The notes under the pieces: model-generated | The model's database searches: none | Seen by the model: the letters and a program-made list of their open reading frames with translations, nothing else | What the model was told of the DNA's origin: nothing | Position numbers and translations under genes: made by a program | Shown: positions 9,501-19,121 of the stretch, piece by piece | Numbering within the stretch: the first letter of the stretch is position 1 | How the letters are laid out: each line of letters opens with the position of its first letter | IMG/VR virus record: IMGVR_UViG_3300017770_000001 | Location: 62,001 to 126,000 of that record | DNA length: 64,000 bases | Reading direction: 5' to 3' (one strand) | Source: a virus

Positions 9501-12500
9501 AAACTTGTGGTCTAAGTGTACCTAGTTTAGTATCAATTGCAACACCATAATCAGGATGAGAAACATCACCGATACCATGACCCTTAAATGAATCAACAAC
9601 AAATCCTGATTTGAATCTATCGAATCCGTCTGCATCTTGGATTTGCATGTTTTGTGTATCTCTTTCTAAGAGAGATAGTGTTGTAAGTCTTTCTAGGTTT
9701 GCAACTCTGTTTTGTATCCTACCGATATCCTTCATGGTATATCTTCTATGGTCGATACTCTTAATCTTAATTTTCTTTAGGTTTGCAGTAAACGGTGGAA
9801 TGAACAATTCAAACATTTCAATTGCATCATCCATGACCTTTGGTTTAGTTGGTGATAAAGATGGTACACCACTATTTACTTGGAAGTTACCAGCTTTATG
9901 TAAGAATACTTTATCGATTCTAGGTACATAGAAAGTAATGTCACCTTGAATTGCACTATTCGTTACTGGTACATCTAATGCAGATGCAGTAAATCCTGTA
10001 CTCTCATATTTAAATGGAGCTGCAGTAATACCTGTAGAACTATCACTAATGTCTACTAGATTTGAATCTGTTGGGTCTATGTCTTGTGTTGGAAAACCTG
10101 AGAGACCAATTAACTGGTCTGCTACTGGTCTAAAGTCAACTGCATCTGATAACTCAAATTGACCATCGGGTTCTAAACCACCTAGGTCTACTTTGTTTGG
10201 TATATACTTTGGAATCTCTTGATAAGAAACTTGGTTGTCATATGATGACACATCAAAGAAGTTACCAGCACCATGTGTAAAGTAATCAAATACAATTAGT
10301 ATTGAATTGTTTGGAGCTGGTTCACCAGGCTTCAATTGTAATTTTGCATAGTCATAGAAACCATCTCTTTGACCATCATCAAAGAAGTATCTGTTCTTAA
10401 TTTCTTTACTACCTGATGACACATTCGATAATGTTCCTGTTGCAGTAGATGTCTCTCCAACTACAGATTCTGATGAATTGAATTGTGTACTTGACAAATA
10501 GTAGAAGTATGTTGTATTATCATCACCTGCGTAGTTAATGATTTTTGCTCTTGCACCTGTTGTCTGACCTTTAATAATCTCTTTATCTACAAAAGGTATT
10601 CCAGCATTTAATTGGTCAATAGTTGCACTAGGGGGTAAAGGATTACTTCCATCCTCTGCCTCATATATTCCTCTGATTTTAAATACATCGGCAAGACCTA
10701 ATGAAATTTCTTTGTCGTCATAACCAGTTCCGTAAAAACTATTTTGTGAAGAAGGAGAACCGACTTTTAACATCTTACCTTCTCTTAATGTTTTATCTCT
10801 TTGAACAGGTGAACCGATGTTAACTGTATATGATACTTTTAAAATTGCACCGTTATTTGCAGTTGCAAGACTACCAAATGATAGTGTACTACTATCTCCT
10901 GATAAACTAGTGAAGAAATCTCTTGGGTCTAATACGTCACCATTTAAGTATGTTGGTGAACCTGATGATTGTTCGATAACTGCCATCTCAACAAATTGAT
11001 TTACATTTGATGCAGTAATAGCTGGGAACGTATTTCCTGAACCTGCTGATATAGTGAATGCCTGACTAGCTACTTCGACTGTTGTCTGTCTTCTAACTTG
11101 ACAACTATCGGGTGTAAATGATTTTATAAAATCTCTACTGAATGCAAAAATATTTGCAGTTTGGTTTTGGTCGTATAACTTAACTCGTCTTCGTGTAACA
11201 TTACCTTGGAAAGTTTTACCACTACCGACATTAGCTGTAAGGGTAACGGATGTTGCACCACCAACTGTTTGTACAATGTGTTCTCCACCATCAATAGGGT
11301 TGACTATAACATCACCCTCTTTCAATTCGTCTTGGAATCTTGTTCCAAAACCAACTACAGTATCACTACCTGCTGTAAGTGATACTGTTCCTGATAAAAC
11401 CTTTACACCATCGACTATTACATTACCAGTAAATTTTTCTCTACTTGCATTACTAGGTGTTTGTGATACACCTCTCACTCTATCGATGTTATAATTTCTA
11501 ACAGATGCAATAGCATTGTTATATGTTGTGTTAGTAGACCCTGTACTTTGAATAGTATTACCAACTACAAATGTACCCTGTACGTCATGAACTAAAATAA
11601 AGTCATTAGAATAGTCAACGTCTGCTACTATACCATGAGCTCCTGTTACTGTGTCATCTACTCTATCACCAACATTTATTGGACTTGCATTAGATAATGC
11701 AGTAATACCAATCTTGGTAAACATCTTAATGTCGAATAGGTATAATGCATGTTTAGATGTAGGGTCTAGTACTTTATTGTTATCTACATCAACACTCTCT
11801 AGTTCATCAAAGTTTCGTACTCTTGCAAAACCGATTTGACCACTTGATGGTTCAGTCCCTAATGAAACTGTACTATCATATAATTTAATTAAGTGATTTG
11901 GTTTTAGTGAATCTTCTCCACCCTCATTACCAAACTCGGGGACTGAATGAATGTTAGTTACTTTTAAATAGTTACCAAGTCTTGCAGAAGTAGATGTTCC
12001 TGATAACTCTGCAACTGTTCTTGCTTTAGGTAATGATATAGGTGTTGTACCTATCTTATCAATTTCATGTCCTCTGACATATGCCTTGCCTGGCGAAACT
12101 TGTAATACGAACTTACCAACATCTCCACCTTGTGATGCAGTGTAATATCCTAGGTTGTCATTTTCTTGTAAGTGTTCTCTGAGAGTTGGAATGAACTGTC
12201 TAACTGTAAAGTCACCTGATTGGTCGTATGTTCTTCTTGCAAGTGAATTTTCAAAATTACTATAATTTGCAGAAGATACTTTTAGTTCTGTGGTACCATT
12301 TACTACTCTGTATAATTCGATGAAATTAGTATCATCTGTTGTATCCAATAACTTCTTAACAAAAGTTGTTTGAATCTTAAATCTGTCTGCGCCAGGTGCG
12401 TTTTCGTTTGTTGTTCCCTGTGCATTGTCTAATAATGAGTCGTCATCTGCAGAAGATATTAATTGTTCTGAGATATCTAAACCAACTCTATATGATGGTT

Positions 12501-13146
12501 GTCCTGAATACTTTTCTAAAATTAATTGTGCAGCGTCAACCTTTACAAAGAAACCTCTAAGATATACTACACCTTCTGTGATACTTGCAACGGATGAACG
12601 ACCAACTGGACTTTTATCAATTGTTTGCACTTTGAATTCATTATTATTACTTGCAGATGTTGGGTTACCATTCTCATCAACATTTACTTCTTCTAATTCT
12701 TCATTTGCATCAAAGTAAAAAGAGTTTGATGAATCTGTTCCACCTGCTAAGTATTTTACAACAAGAGTTGTTGGGTCATCAGATGTTTCTGCAACTGTTA
12801 AGTATACTCTTGCAACTGCACCTGAAGTTTTACCCTGAATGTATTTGTCTTTAAATGAATCTAAGTATGTAGAAACTGAACCACCAACACTGTTCGGATT
12901 GACATTATCAACCTTTACATAACCGTAATCATACACTACGTCTGTTTGAGCTCCATCCACAAGAGACCCTTCCTCAAATATATGTCCAGCAAATCTTTCG
13001 ACTTGATTCTGTAATATAGATTGAGACTGAGTTAATTCTCTAGCTTGTAATGGTCTCCCAGCACGGAATAATACTTTATGAAACTTCTTGTCTTCAGAAA
13101 AATCATCGTGATACGGGGTTACATTAAGGTCTGTCTTCTCTGTCAT
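6520..13146 (-). CDS. Giant baseplate/fibre-network structural protein (DUF4815-like)
   Basis: 2208 residues, the largest gene in the window. The N-terminus (FRAGRPLQARELTQSQSILQNQVERFAGHIFEEGS) is characteristic of the DUF4815 structural protein found next to gp8 in marine T4-like phages. Beta-rich modules follow. At about residues 1530-1570 there is an almost pure proline stretch coding for PPLPPVPP and PPPPPPPPD, then a distinct C-terminal part starting VWEFRGWQDPLAESFLVESRGG. It occupies the place of T4 gp9/gp10 after gp8 and probably links the baseplate rim to the fibres. The family assignment is from memory of the motif; the exact T4 equivalent is uncertain. Confidence 0.8.
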   Translation of the reverse strand: MTEKTDLNVTPYHDDFSEDKKFHKVLFRAGRPLQARELTQSQSILQNQVERFAGHIFEEGSLVDGAQTDVVYDYGYVKVDNVNPNSVGGSVSTYLDSFKDKYIQGKTSGAVARVYLTVAETSDDPTTLVVKYLAGGTDSSNSFYFDANEELEEVNVDENGNPTSASNNNEFKVQTIDKSPVGRSSVASITEGVVYLRGFFVKVDAAQLILEKYSGQPSYRVGLDISEQLISSADDDSLLDNAQGTTNENAPGADRFKIQTTFVKKLLDTTDDTNFIELYRVVNGTTELKVSSANYSNFENSLARRTYDQSGDFTVRQFIPTLREHLQENDNLGYYTASQGGDVGKFVLQVSPGKAYVRGHEIDKIGTTPISLPKARTVAELSGTSTSARLGNYLKVTNIHSVPEFGNEGGEDSLKPNHLIKLYDSTVSLGTEPSSGQIGFARVRNFDELESVDVDNNKVLDPTSKHALYLFDIKMFTKIGITALSNASPINVGDRVDDTVTGAHGIVADVDYSNDFILVHDVQGTFVVGNTIQSTGSTNTTYNNAIASVRNYNIDRVRGVSQTPSNASREKFTGNVIVDGVKVLSGTVSLTAGSDTVVGFGTRFQDELKEGDVIVNPIDGGEHIVQTVGGATSVTLTANVGSGKTFQGNVTRRRVKLYDQNQTANIFAFSRDFIKSFTPDSCQVRRQTTVEVASQAFTISAGSGNTFPAITASNVNQFVEMAVIEQSSGSPTYLNGDVLDPRDFFTSLSGDSSTLSFGSLATANNGAILKVSYTVNIGSPVQRDKTLREGKMLKVGSPSSQNSFYGTGYDDKEISLGLADVFKIRGIYEAEDGSNPLPPSATIDQLNAGIPFVDKEIIKGQTTGARAKIINYAGDDNTTYFYYLSSTQFNSSESVVGETSTATGTLSNVSSGSKEIKNRYFFDDGQRDGFYDYAKLQLKPGEPAPNNSILIVFDYFTHGAGNFFDVSSYDNQVSYQEIPKYIPNKVDLGGLEPDGQFELSDAVDFRPVADQLIGLSGFPTQDIDPTDSNLVDISDSSTGITAAPFKYESTGFTASALDVPVTNSAIQGDITFYVPRIDKVFLHKAGNFQVNSGVPSLSPTKPKVMDDAIEMFELFIPPFTANLKKIKIKSIDHRRYTMKDIGRIQNRVANLERLTTLSLLERDTQNMQIQDADGFDRFKSGFVVDSFKGHGIGDVSHPDYGVAIDTKLGTLRPQVYTSFFDLGLNEASSSSYQKTGDLLTLPYSEKTYVNQDKASRTINVNPYNVFAFIGNLKLSPNSDVWNDSERLPEVRINREGNYDAVLAENTNSLGTVWNAWQTTWVGEPNVVNEEVVSSRPGSWSGDPAQGGEWIPGEDVTRVITETPETQTRNGVKTTVVEDFVEDRRDRIVSVSIIPFIRSRRVELDAQNLQPNRKHYVFFDGINVNAHVTPFSSTFGDGGATAKGTVIKSNRNGRLRAYFDIPNNNAQRFPTGQREVKITASESNLSNPPSYASNVYQAQGLLQSSQTEIISTKNGRVIRENLTAGRSIERSGEFFNRTATDLDAPPLPPVPPAEDPPLPPPPPPPPDPPPPIVTPPVDEAPIIPNNIFDVPDVWEFRGWQDPLAESFLVESRGGMFITSIDLYFNTKDESLPVTVEIRNMVNGYPGQIVLPYSEVTKNPNLINISEDGSVATTFTFDSPVYVEEGQEYCFVVLSNSNKYETFISTMGEEDIKTGQLISGQPYAGSLFKSQNASTWTAEQTQDLKFHMKTAKFDTTKIANIIFENGDLENDTLQVNPIQTTSGSSNVKVYHYTHGMYDATSNVTLSGIQGDRENGVTNIGEGSATLLSGALPSNSTYNDIATTSSGSGTGCKLKFVVAGGAISDIEIQDCGSNYSVSDTLTVTNLGSTTNSIQINIDAVTDTIGGVPINLLNKTHTAIANPKLDSYEVVVDWDSTDIDGASAPSVSSSVGGGTSVIGTRNYYFDSIHTMIPSLTLRDTRLTCNLQLCAMNSPESYVKGTPYAMRNSSQYVTLNDNVFLDAPSIVASRINEVNQSSLSGTRSFKTQVSYITLNENVSPVIDMSSMGVICNANRVNGMSSTNEQTITPTENAEGEMNAMTYVTKRVNLKEPASSIKVMLDGFSPLSTDLKVMYKVLLNDESTPFDDVGYNFFNTDGSPDIIVDKDGKNFKEYEYSIEDLPEFTSFAIKIVGQAHNTSVVPLVSNLRAIALAT

Positions 13147-13188
13147 AAATTTCTACCAATATTTTAGTTTAAAGTTCTAAGAACTTGA

Positions 13189-14643
13189 TTACATCTCAAT
13201 AATGAGTTTAATGTCTTCTATTTGGTCTGCAGCTCTTGATACTGCACCCCTGTTTTCAATGTAGGTAACATTACCTGAATGTCTTTCAACTTCGGGATAG
13301 TTTTCATCAACTGCCGATACTGTACCAATTGTACCTGAACCGACAAACACTGTATTTGTACTTGAGAATGCATGATATGTATTATCATTATTTGCAACTT
13401 TCAAGTAAGATACTATTTTATTTGTTGTGTCGATTGATACGACTCTTCCGTTTGCAACACCAGCACCATCTGATGATGCATTTCTAATGATGTCGTCAAT
13501 TGCAAGACCTGATACACTCGATAGTGTTATCTTATCGTATGCAGCTAGTGTAGGTGCAGTTGCAACTGTTGTTGTTCCATCTTCGAATGGGTCTTTAACT
13601 AATCCGATTCTTCTAAAATCGTTGTCTGTTGGGAAATCTCCCTCACCTTCTGCAAACTCTAATCTAGAGTTGACGATTACATAGTTTCCACCTAGTTCAG
13701 AAACTGGGTCTGCACCATGACCATAAATTGGAGATATGATTGGTGTTAATGAACCACCTGAACCTGAACCGATACCTGAGATATCACCGATATTAATTGA
13801 TGCTCTTCTGTAACCACTTCCTTCGTTTGTTATTGTGACGTATTTGATTGCATTTGAAGCTACAACAACTGTACATGTACCACTTGAACCATCTCCTTTG
13901 ATAGGAACACTTGTGTATGTACCATTAGTGTAACCTGAACCACCATTAGTGACTCTGACGTGTAGTACTTCACCATCGTCTGCGTTGTTTTCAACATCCC
14001 ATTGAGCAGAACCATCGTCACCGGCAGCTGAACCGAGTCCTGTCTCTCCGTTTACTTCTGTTTGAGCTCCCAATGTTTTAACTGGGATAAAATCGTTTGT
14101 TACGAATTTGATAACATCTGATGCACTTACAGTGTATATGTATTTCCAAAGGTATCCTCTACCTGAACCAGCACCAGTATCTGTTGTTGCTACTAGGTTG
14201 TCGGGGTCAACACCTGTTGGTTTTACAGTTGATGCAACTGCAGTACCTGAAGTGTTTCTTCCAGTTCTAATACACTTGTATACATTGTATTCATCTGTGA
14301 TAACATAGAATTTTGAATCATACAAACCTGTTGCACCTGAAGGAGCTGTGTTTGATGATGAATAATCGTGTGCATATTCGTCATAGATTGTACCTGATGT
14401 CCAATCTCTTCTTGCAAGACCGTGTGATACGTCTGCAGTGTTCACTTTTTTAAGTGAAACCATATCTTCATAAGCATCAATCTCATCTCCAATCGCATTG
14501 ATTGGGGTTTCTACAGTATCATCTGTTCCCCAAAGATAAGGTCGTCCTATAAAGAGGTATGTTGAGGAACCTGCTTCCCCAAAATCTTCTTTAAATTGTT
14601 TAGCATTATTAATCCTAAACTTTTCTGTAATTATAGCTGCCAT
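13189..14643 (-). CDS. 8: Baseplate wedge protein gp8
   Basis: 484 residues against 334 in T4 gp8; the extra length is a Gly-rich insert in the middle. T4 gp8 hallmarks are visible: a FIGRPYLW start motif, ARRDW near residue 78, YKCIRTGRN, GYLWKYIYTV, and the C-terminal block RHSGNVTYIENR followed by DQIEDIKLIIEM, which aligns with the T4 C-terminus. The gp8 dimer joins gp10, gp7 and gp6 in each wedge. It has its own late promoter at 14671-14678 and a GGAG Shine-Dalgarno. Confidence 0.9.
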   Translation of the reverse strand: MAAIITEKFRINNAKQFKEDFGEAGSSTYLFIGRPYLWGTDDTVETPINAIGDEIDAYEDMVSLKKVNTADVSHGLARRDWTSGTIYDEYAHDYSSSNTAPSGATGLYDSKFYVITDEYNVYKCIRTGRNTSGTAVASTVKPTGVDPDNLVATTDTGAGSGRGYLWKYIYTVSASDVIKFVTNDFIPVKTLGAQTEVNGETGLGSAAGDDGSAQWDVENNADDGEVLHVRVTNGGSGYTNGTYTSVPIKGDGSSGTCTVVVASNAIKYVTITNEGSGYRRASINIGDISGIGSGSGGSLTPIISPIYGHGADPVSELGGNYVIVNSRLEFAEGEGDFPTDNDFRRIGLVKDPFEDGTTTVATAPTLAAYDKITLSSVSGLAIDDIIRNASSDGAGVANGRVVSIDTTNKIVSYLKVANNDNTYHAFSSTNTVFVGSGTIGTVSAVDENYPEVERHSGNVTYIENRGAVSRAADQIEDIKLIIEM

Positions 14644-14670
14644 TTTTTAAAATCTCCAATTGATATAAAC

Positions 14671-14678
14671 TATTTATA
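14671..14678 (-). promoter_or_regulatory. T4-type late promoter for gp8
   Basis: TATAAATA on the minus strand, 27 bases before the gp8 ATG, with GGAG between them. This one gives a conventional short leader with a Shine-Dalgarno. It overlaps the last codons of the upstream wedge gene. Confidence 0.7.
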
Positions 14679-14681
14679 CAA

Positions 14682-17600
14682 TCAACCTGAGCTAACATAG
14701 GAAGAAAGTGTAATATTTGATTTTCTGTTTGCTTTTTGCTCAAAATCGGGTACTAAGAAGGAAGAATAGTAATCATTTAAGTCTCGGACTCTAAGTCCTT
14801 CGAGATTACTTCTCTCATCCATAACCTTTCCACCTTCATTTTCTAATAATATTCCATCGTCATCTCCGTAATGATGGATATAATATGCTATGTCAAATGC
14901 TCTTTGATTTGATATTATATTTATACTTCGTAAAGTAGGGCCTAATCTTGCACTTGAAACTGTAGATGATACACCTAAACTTCTTTCAGTGATAAAGTAA
15001 TCATCCCTGACTGTTAGTGTTGCATCTTCTAATATCCATTTATCATTACCGATATTAACTCCATCGGTATTGATTGTTGCAGTTTCAAATAGTAATCCAT
15101 CACCATCATGTTGGTCATGTGATTGATTAGGATATGATTGTTCATCGTCTACATGGTCTTGTTGGAATTCATTTGATGGTGGTTCTTGTACCAAGAAGTT
15201 ATCTACAGGTTCTTGAATCAGTTTAAAACCATCTTCCATTATTAAAAACTCTTCTGCATATGAATCAAACTGAATAACCTTACCCTTGTCTGATGGTCTA
15301 AAACTACCACCTGTGATTAAGTCTTCTCTTGTTTGATATTCATTGTTATTGAAATCAAGTGATAATGATGTCTTTGCAATGTCACCCGATATACCACCCT
15401 CTTGTCTCAATCCTACTTGTGTAAACGATGATGCAAATGAATTGATGACAAACAAGTTTAAGTGTCTTGCTCTATGTGAACTATCACCAACCTCAGTAAA
15501 TGCACCTGATTTTGCACCTGCTGGGTTTGATACACTTACAATATCATAAGTTGTTGGTTTGATTGCACTACCTGTTCTTGGGTCTGTAGTTGCACTCGGT
15601 ATACCTGCTTCTCTTAATACTATTACATCATCATTGAGTTCGTCTTCTCTAGTCTCCATGATGACAAACACTTTGTGTGTTGAGTTAATCTTAGCTTCTA
15701 CTTCTAATACCCTAGAAACAAAACTATCATCACTTTCAGAAATCTCTGTACCTATGACATATCCTTGACCTGTTATTTGGTCAATGATACCTGTTACATT
15801 TGTATCATTTTCACTGTCATAAACAACACCGTTGATATACCTTTCAGCTTTTAGTTTACCGTCTAATGAATCTTCAAGTTCTACAGGATAATAATTATTA
15901 ACTGCATTGTCATCTTCTGTATTCCATGTTTCATCTTCCCATAGTAAATCTATTGAATCTACTTTTGAACCAATAATAAGTGTAGGTATAAATGCTCTTG
16001 TTGTTTCAGTACTATCGAATGTCCTGTTATATACATCTGCAGTTGCATTAACGTTTGTTCTAATTGCAACCTCACCAAAGAATATATGTCCTGCTGGGTG
16101 AATGAGGTTCTTAACAATAGACCTCCATTTGTTGATAGATTCACCAACCTTGATTACATATGAATGTGTTTGATAATACTTACTATCAAAGATGTTCATT
16201 GCAGATGCATCTAGGTAACCGTAGTCATTTGCAAAGTTTCCATCTTCTATTGCCTCACCGACAAAGTTACCCATTGCTCTAATAGGATTGAACTTTGCAA
16301 CCTTAGAAGTTCCACCACTATAGTTTAGTTGTTCTCCTTCTTTGAAATAACCTGTGAGGTCTTTAAATTTTAAAACACTTGTTGTTGTATTGTAATCTAT
16401 AACAATACCTGTTGCACCTGTTGTATTACCTGTAATGGTAGTTCCACGTGCAAGTACATTTGATGGTACTGTAATTAACATTGGGAAAGTACTACTTGAC
16501 TTTATTGTACCATGTGTGTTATACTTATTACCCACTTCTGTCATTCGAAGTGAACCAACCCCACCTATAGTTGTTGAGTAAGTAAGAATTTTTGCATTAG
16601 TTCCTGATGGTACATTGTGTTGTGTTATTGTACCTGTTGCAGTAGACTGTAAACCTGTGATTGTTTCGTTGGTGTTAAATGACCCTGAATCCTCAGGTCT
16701 TCTTTGAACTTCTAATCTATTCCTGTCATTATCAATGTAGACGATTTTACTAGTTCCACCACCCGCTCCTGTAATTGTTTCACCTACTTGGAATCCTGAT
16801 AAGTGTGTTGCACTCATATAAATGTAACCGCCAGGTGCAGCGATTGGTAATGAGTTGTACCCAGCACCCTGATTGAGTATAGTTACTTTTCTAATTCCTG
16901 TGGGTGCAGATAGTCCGTCTACACTATCATATGTTAGTGGTGTTCCGTCTTCAGCAAGTATACTATTAAACTGTCCAAATACTTCTACAAAATCTCCACC
17001 ATTCAATGCAGTGGTAAATGTTATTGTATCAAGATTGTCATTTATGGTGAACCCTGTTGTTTTGGTTATACCATTAACATCAATTCTTACAGTGTTTTCA
17101 TCGAATGCCATGAATAGATTGTTATCATCTAATCCTGATACCACTGTTTGTCCTGACGTTGCAGTATATTCGAAGTGTCCAAAGTGTACACCTGATTCAG
17201 ATAACATAATGTCACCTACAGCTTCGATTCTACCTAATGCACCTGAACCACCAGTTCCTGAGTTATCAAATATAACTAAGTCACCATCCTTAAATCCACT
17301 ACCCTGTTCGGATACATAAACTTCTGTAACAGACCCTGATGTCAAACCATCCACTTGACCTGTAGCATCAGTTGCGTCATCACCTTTACCTGATTCAAAA
17401 ATTACATTATCAGTTAATGTATAAAGTGAACCAAGTGTTGGAGTGTCATCTTCATTAATGAACCCTGTTCCATCTTCTAATAACAAATCCCCTGAGTTAT
17501 CTTCAAGTATAAATGTATTAGAATAACCTACATCTGTAGTTGTACCTGATATTACACCTCTAAGTATTCCTGTTTGTATTTCTTTAGTTTTACGGTTTTC

Positions 17601-18551
17601 AACTTCTATCAAACCATCTACTGTAAACTCACCAAAGTGAAAATCTGATATTTGTACTTTGTAATTAATCTCAGAGTTGGGGTCAAAGAATACACCTTCG
17701 ATTACAGCTTCTGCAACCTTATTACCTAGTGAATCCTTTTGTACAATTTTACCATGTGATGGTGGTTGAAATCTAGGTTCATCCATTCTAACTTGTATAA
17801 AGTTCTTTTGTTTCCAACCTGAGTCTGATACATGCAGTGTGTTATCAATAGGATACACAACTTCTGCATTCTCTTTGTAAAGAATTCTGAACAAGAACTC
17901 TAGGGATTCTTTTGTACCCTTAGTCTTGTATAAATCTTTAATATGTTTTATAATAAGTTTCTTGTCTGCCTCAATCAAGAAATCAATCGAAGGCATGAAG
18001 TCTTTTTGGAAATATGCAAGAAACTCTTCTGTTGTTCTGTCGATATCAGAATAATCTAATAACTTGTTATTTGCAAGTATAGAATTCTGTCTATGTGTTT
18101 TTACTTTACCAGTTTGATTACTGGTTCTTCCGAGGACTTGTTCACCCTCTCTAAAATTGTAATCAGTAATCATGTCTAGATACATGACCTTATCATTGAT
18201 TACTTTTATCTTTGCTAATGCACCCGATGTCTTACCAACAAGATACTCACCGACTTCAAAAGGTTGAGTATTAGATAAGTCGAGATTAGCACCGTCCCAT
18301 ACAGTGAACTTATTGTCCACCATAGGGGTTGGTTTAGCAGTTTCAGTTTCTTGAATGATACTTCCACCACCATCTTCTAACCCTAAGGTTTGAAGTTCAC
18401 CTTGAGATTCTAGAGTCAGAATGTCCGACTCTAGAAAATCAAAATATGCATCTAAGAAAGCAACAAATTCGGGTGATTCGTCCCTTACGTAATCGGGTAA
18501 GAGATTTACTAATCTATCCGATAAATTGTGTACCGTCTTATATGTTTTCAT
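14682..18551 (-). CDS. Large baseplate wedge protein in the gp7 position
   Basis: 1289 residues, starting MKTYKTVHNLSDRLVNLLPDYVRDESPEFV, then a helical N-terminal domain containing DLYKTKGTKESLEFLFRILY at about residues 207-226, followed by many beta modules. It lies between gp6 and gp8, exactly where T4 has gp7 (1032 aa). By position it should be the gp7-type wedge core that binds gp8, gp10 and gp6/gp53. I do not see convincing residue-level similarity to T4 gp7, so the assignment is positional. Confidence 0.7.
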   Translation of the reverse strand: MKTYKTVHNLSDRLVNLLPDYVRDESPEFVAFLDAYFDFLESDILTLESQGELQTLGLEDGGGSIIQETETAKPTPMVDNKFTVWDGANLDLSNTQPFEVGEYLVGKTSGALAKIKVINDKVMYLDMITDYNFREGEQVLGRTSNQTGKVKTHRQNSILANNKLLDYSDIDRTTEEFLAYFQKDFMPSIDFLIEADKKLIIKHIKDLYKTKGTKESLEFLFRILYKENAEVVYPIDNTLHVSDSGWKQKNFIQVRMDEPRFQPPSHGKIVQKDSLGNKVAEAVIEGVFFDPNSEINYKVQISDFHFGEFTVDGLIEVENRKTKEIQTGILRGVISGTTTDVGYSNTFILEDNSGDLLLEDGTGFINEDDTPTLGSLYTLTDNVIFESGKGDDATDATGQVDGLTSGSVTEVYVSEQGSGFKDGDLVIFDNSGTGGSGALGRIEAVGDIMLSESGVHFGHFEYTATSGQTVVSGLDDNNLFMAFDENTVRIDVNGITKTTGFTINDNLDTITFTTALNGGDFVEVFGQFNSILAEDGTPLTYDSVDGLSAPTGIRKVTILNQGAGYNSLPIAAPGGYIYMSATHLSGFQVGETITGAGGGTSKIVYIDNDRNRLEVQRRPEDSGSFNTNETITGLQSTATGTITQHNVPSGTNAKILTYSTTIGGVGSLRMTEVGNKYNTHGTIKSSSTFPMLITVPSNVLARGTTITGNTTGATGIVIDYNTTTSVLKFKDLTGYFKEGEQLNYSGGTSKVAKFNPIRAMGNFVGEAIEDGNFANDYGYLDASAMNIFDSKYYQTHSYVIKVGESINKWRSIVKNLIHPAGHIFFGEVAIRTNVNATADVYNRTFDSTETTRAFIPTLIIGSKVDSIDLLWEDETWNTEDDNAVNNYYPVELEDSLDGKLKAERYINGVVYDSENDTNVTGIIDQITGQGYVIGTEISESDDSFVSRVLEVEAKINSTHKVFVIMETREDELNDDVIVLREAGIPSATTDPRTGSAIKPTTYDIVSVSNPAGAKSGAFTEVGDSSHRARHLNLFVINSFASSFTQVGLRQEGGISGDIAKTSLSLDFNNNEYQTREDLITGGSFRPSDKGKVIQFDSYAEEFLIMEDGFKLIQEPVDNFLVQEPPSNEFQQDHVDDEQSYPNQSHDQHDGDGLLFETATINTDGVNIGNDKWILEDATLTVRDDYFITERSLGVSSTVSSARLGPTLRSINIISNQRAFDIAYYIHHYGDDDGILLENEGGKVMDERSNLEGLRVRDLNDYYSSFLVPDFEQKANRKSNITLSSYVSSG

Positions 18552-18564
18552 TAATAGTTACCTA

Positions 18565-19050
18565 CTAAGCTACTGTCGCACCGCCAGATTCAGCAATTGA
18601 ATACCATGCAGAACCATCCCATAAACAAATAACTGACTCACCTTTACCATCTAAGATGATTTGGTTTGAAGATGCTGAGGATGAACCCCAACTAGTTACT
18701 GTGATGTTTGCGTCTGCAGCTGCATCGCCTGGGTCTGTTGTCATGATAATAATTTTTAACTGTCCGACATGGTTACCATTATCCAATGTGTATGCAATGT
18801 CTGTGTTAGAACCTGAGATATCAATCTTAGTTACTAATGTGTCATTACTACCCAAATTAGTTTGTGCAGTTGTTTCTGTTTCAATTGAATCACAAGCTAT
18901 AGTACTTGGGATGTTTTGGAACAAAGTTGCCAGTGACATTTTTTTGTTTACTGGTGTACCGCCGGGGTTATCTACGATGTGCAATAGGTCATCCGATTGA
19001 ACTTCTGTTGAAGCAATTGGTGACAATGCTGTTATTTTTTTATCTGCCAT
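18565..19050 (-). CDS. Small fibre/adhesin-like structural protein
   Basis: 161 residues. The N-terminus MADKKITALSPIASTEVQSDDLLHIVDNP is a frequent start of phage fibre or collar accessory proteins; the C-terminal half is beta-rich and ends CLWDGSAWYSIAESGG. AGGAG lies 7 bases before the ATG. It is inserted between gp6 and the gp7-position gene, where T4 has nothing equivalent. It is probably a baseplate decoration, with low certainty. Confidence 0.6.
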   Translation of the reverse strand: MADKKITALSPIASTEVQSDDLLHIVDNPGGTPVNKKMSLATLFQNIPSTIACDSIETETTAQTNLGSNDTLVTKIDISGSNTDIAYTLDNGNHVGQLKIIIMTTDPGDAAADANITVTSWGSSSASSNQIILDGKGESVICLWDGSAWYSIAESGGATVA

Positions 19051-19121
19051 TTTTTTCTCCTAAAAATATAATCCGAGTTAACGGGAAACTACTCGCGGGA
19101 CTCGCGTCACGTTTTTCATCA

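Noticed and set aside
19051-19121. 14-codon ORF fused to the gp6 stop (TAATG) and a small CGCG hairpin
   Set aside because: Too short, no membrane or metal pattern, and the hairpin is weak. Probably chance plus a local GC-rich spot.
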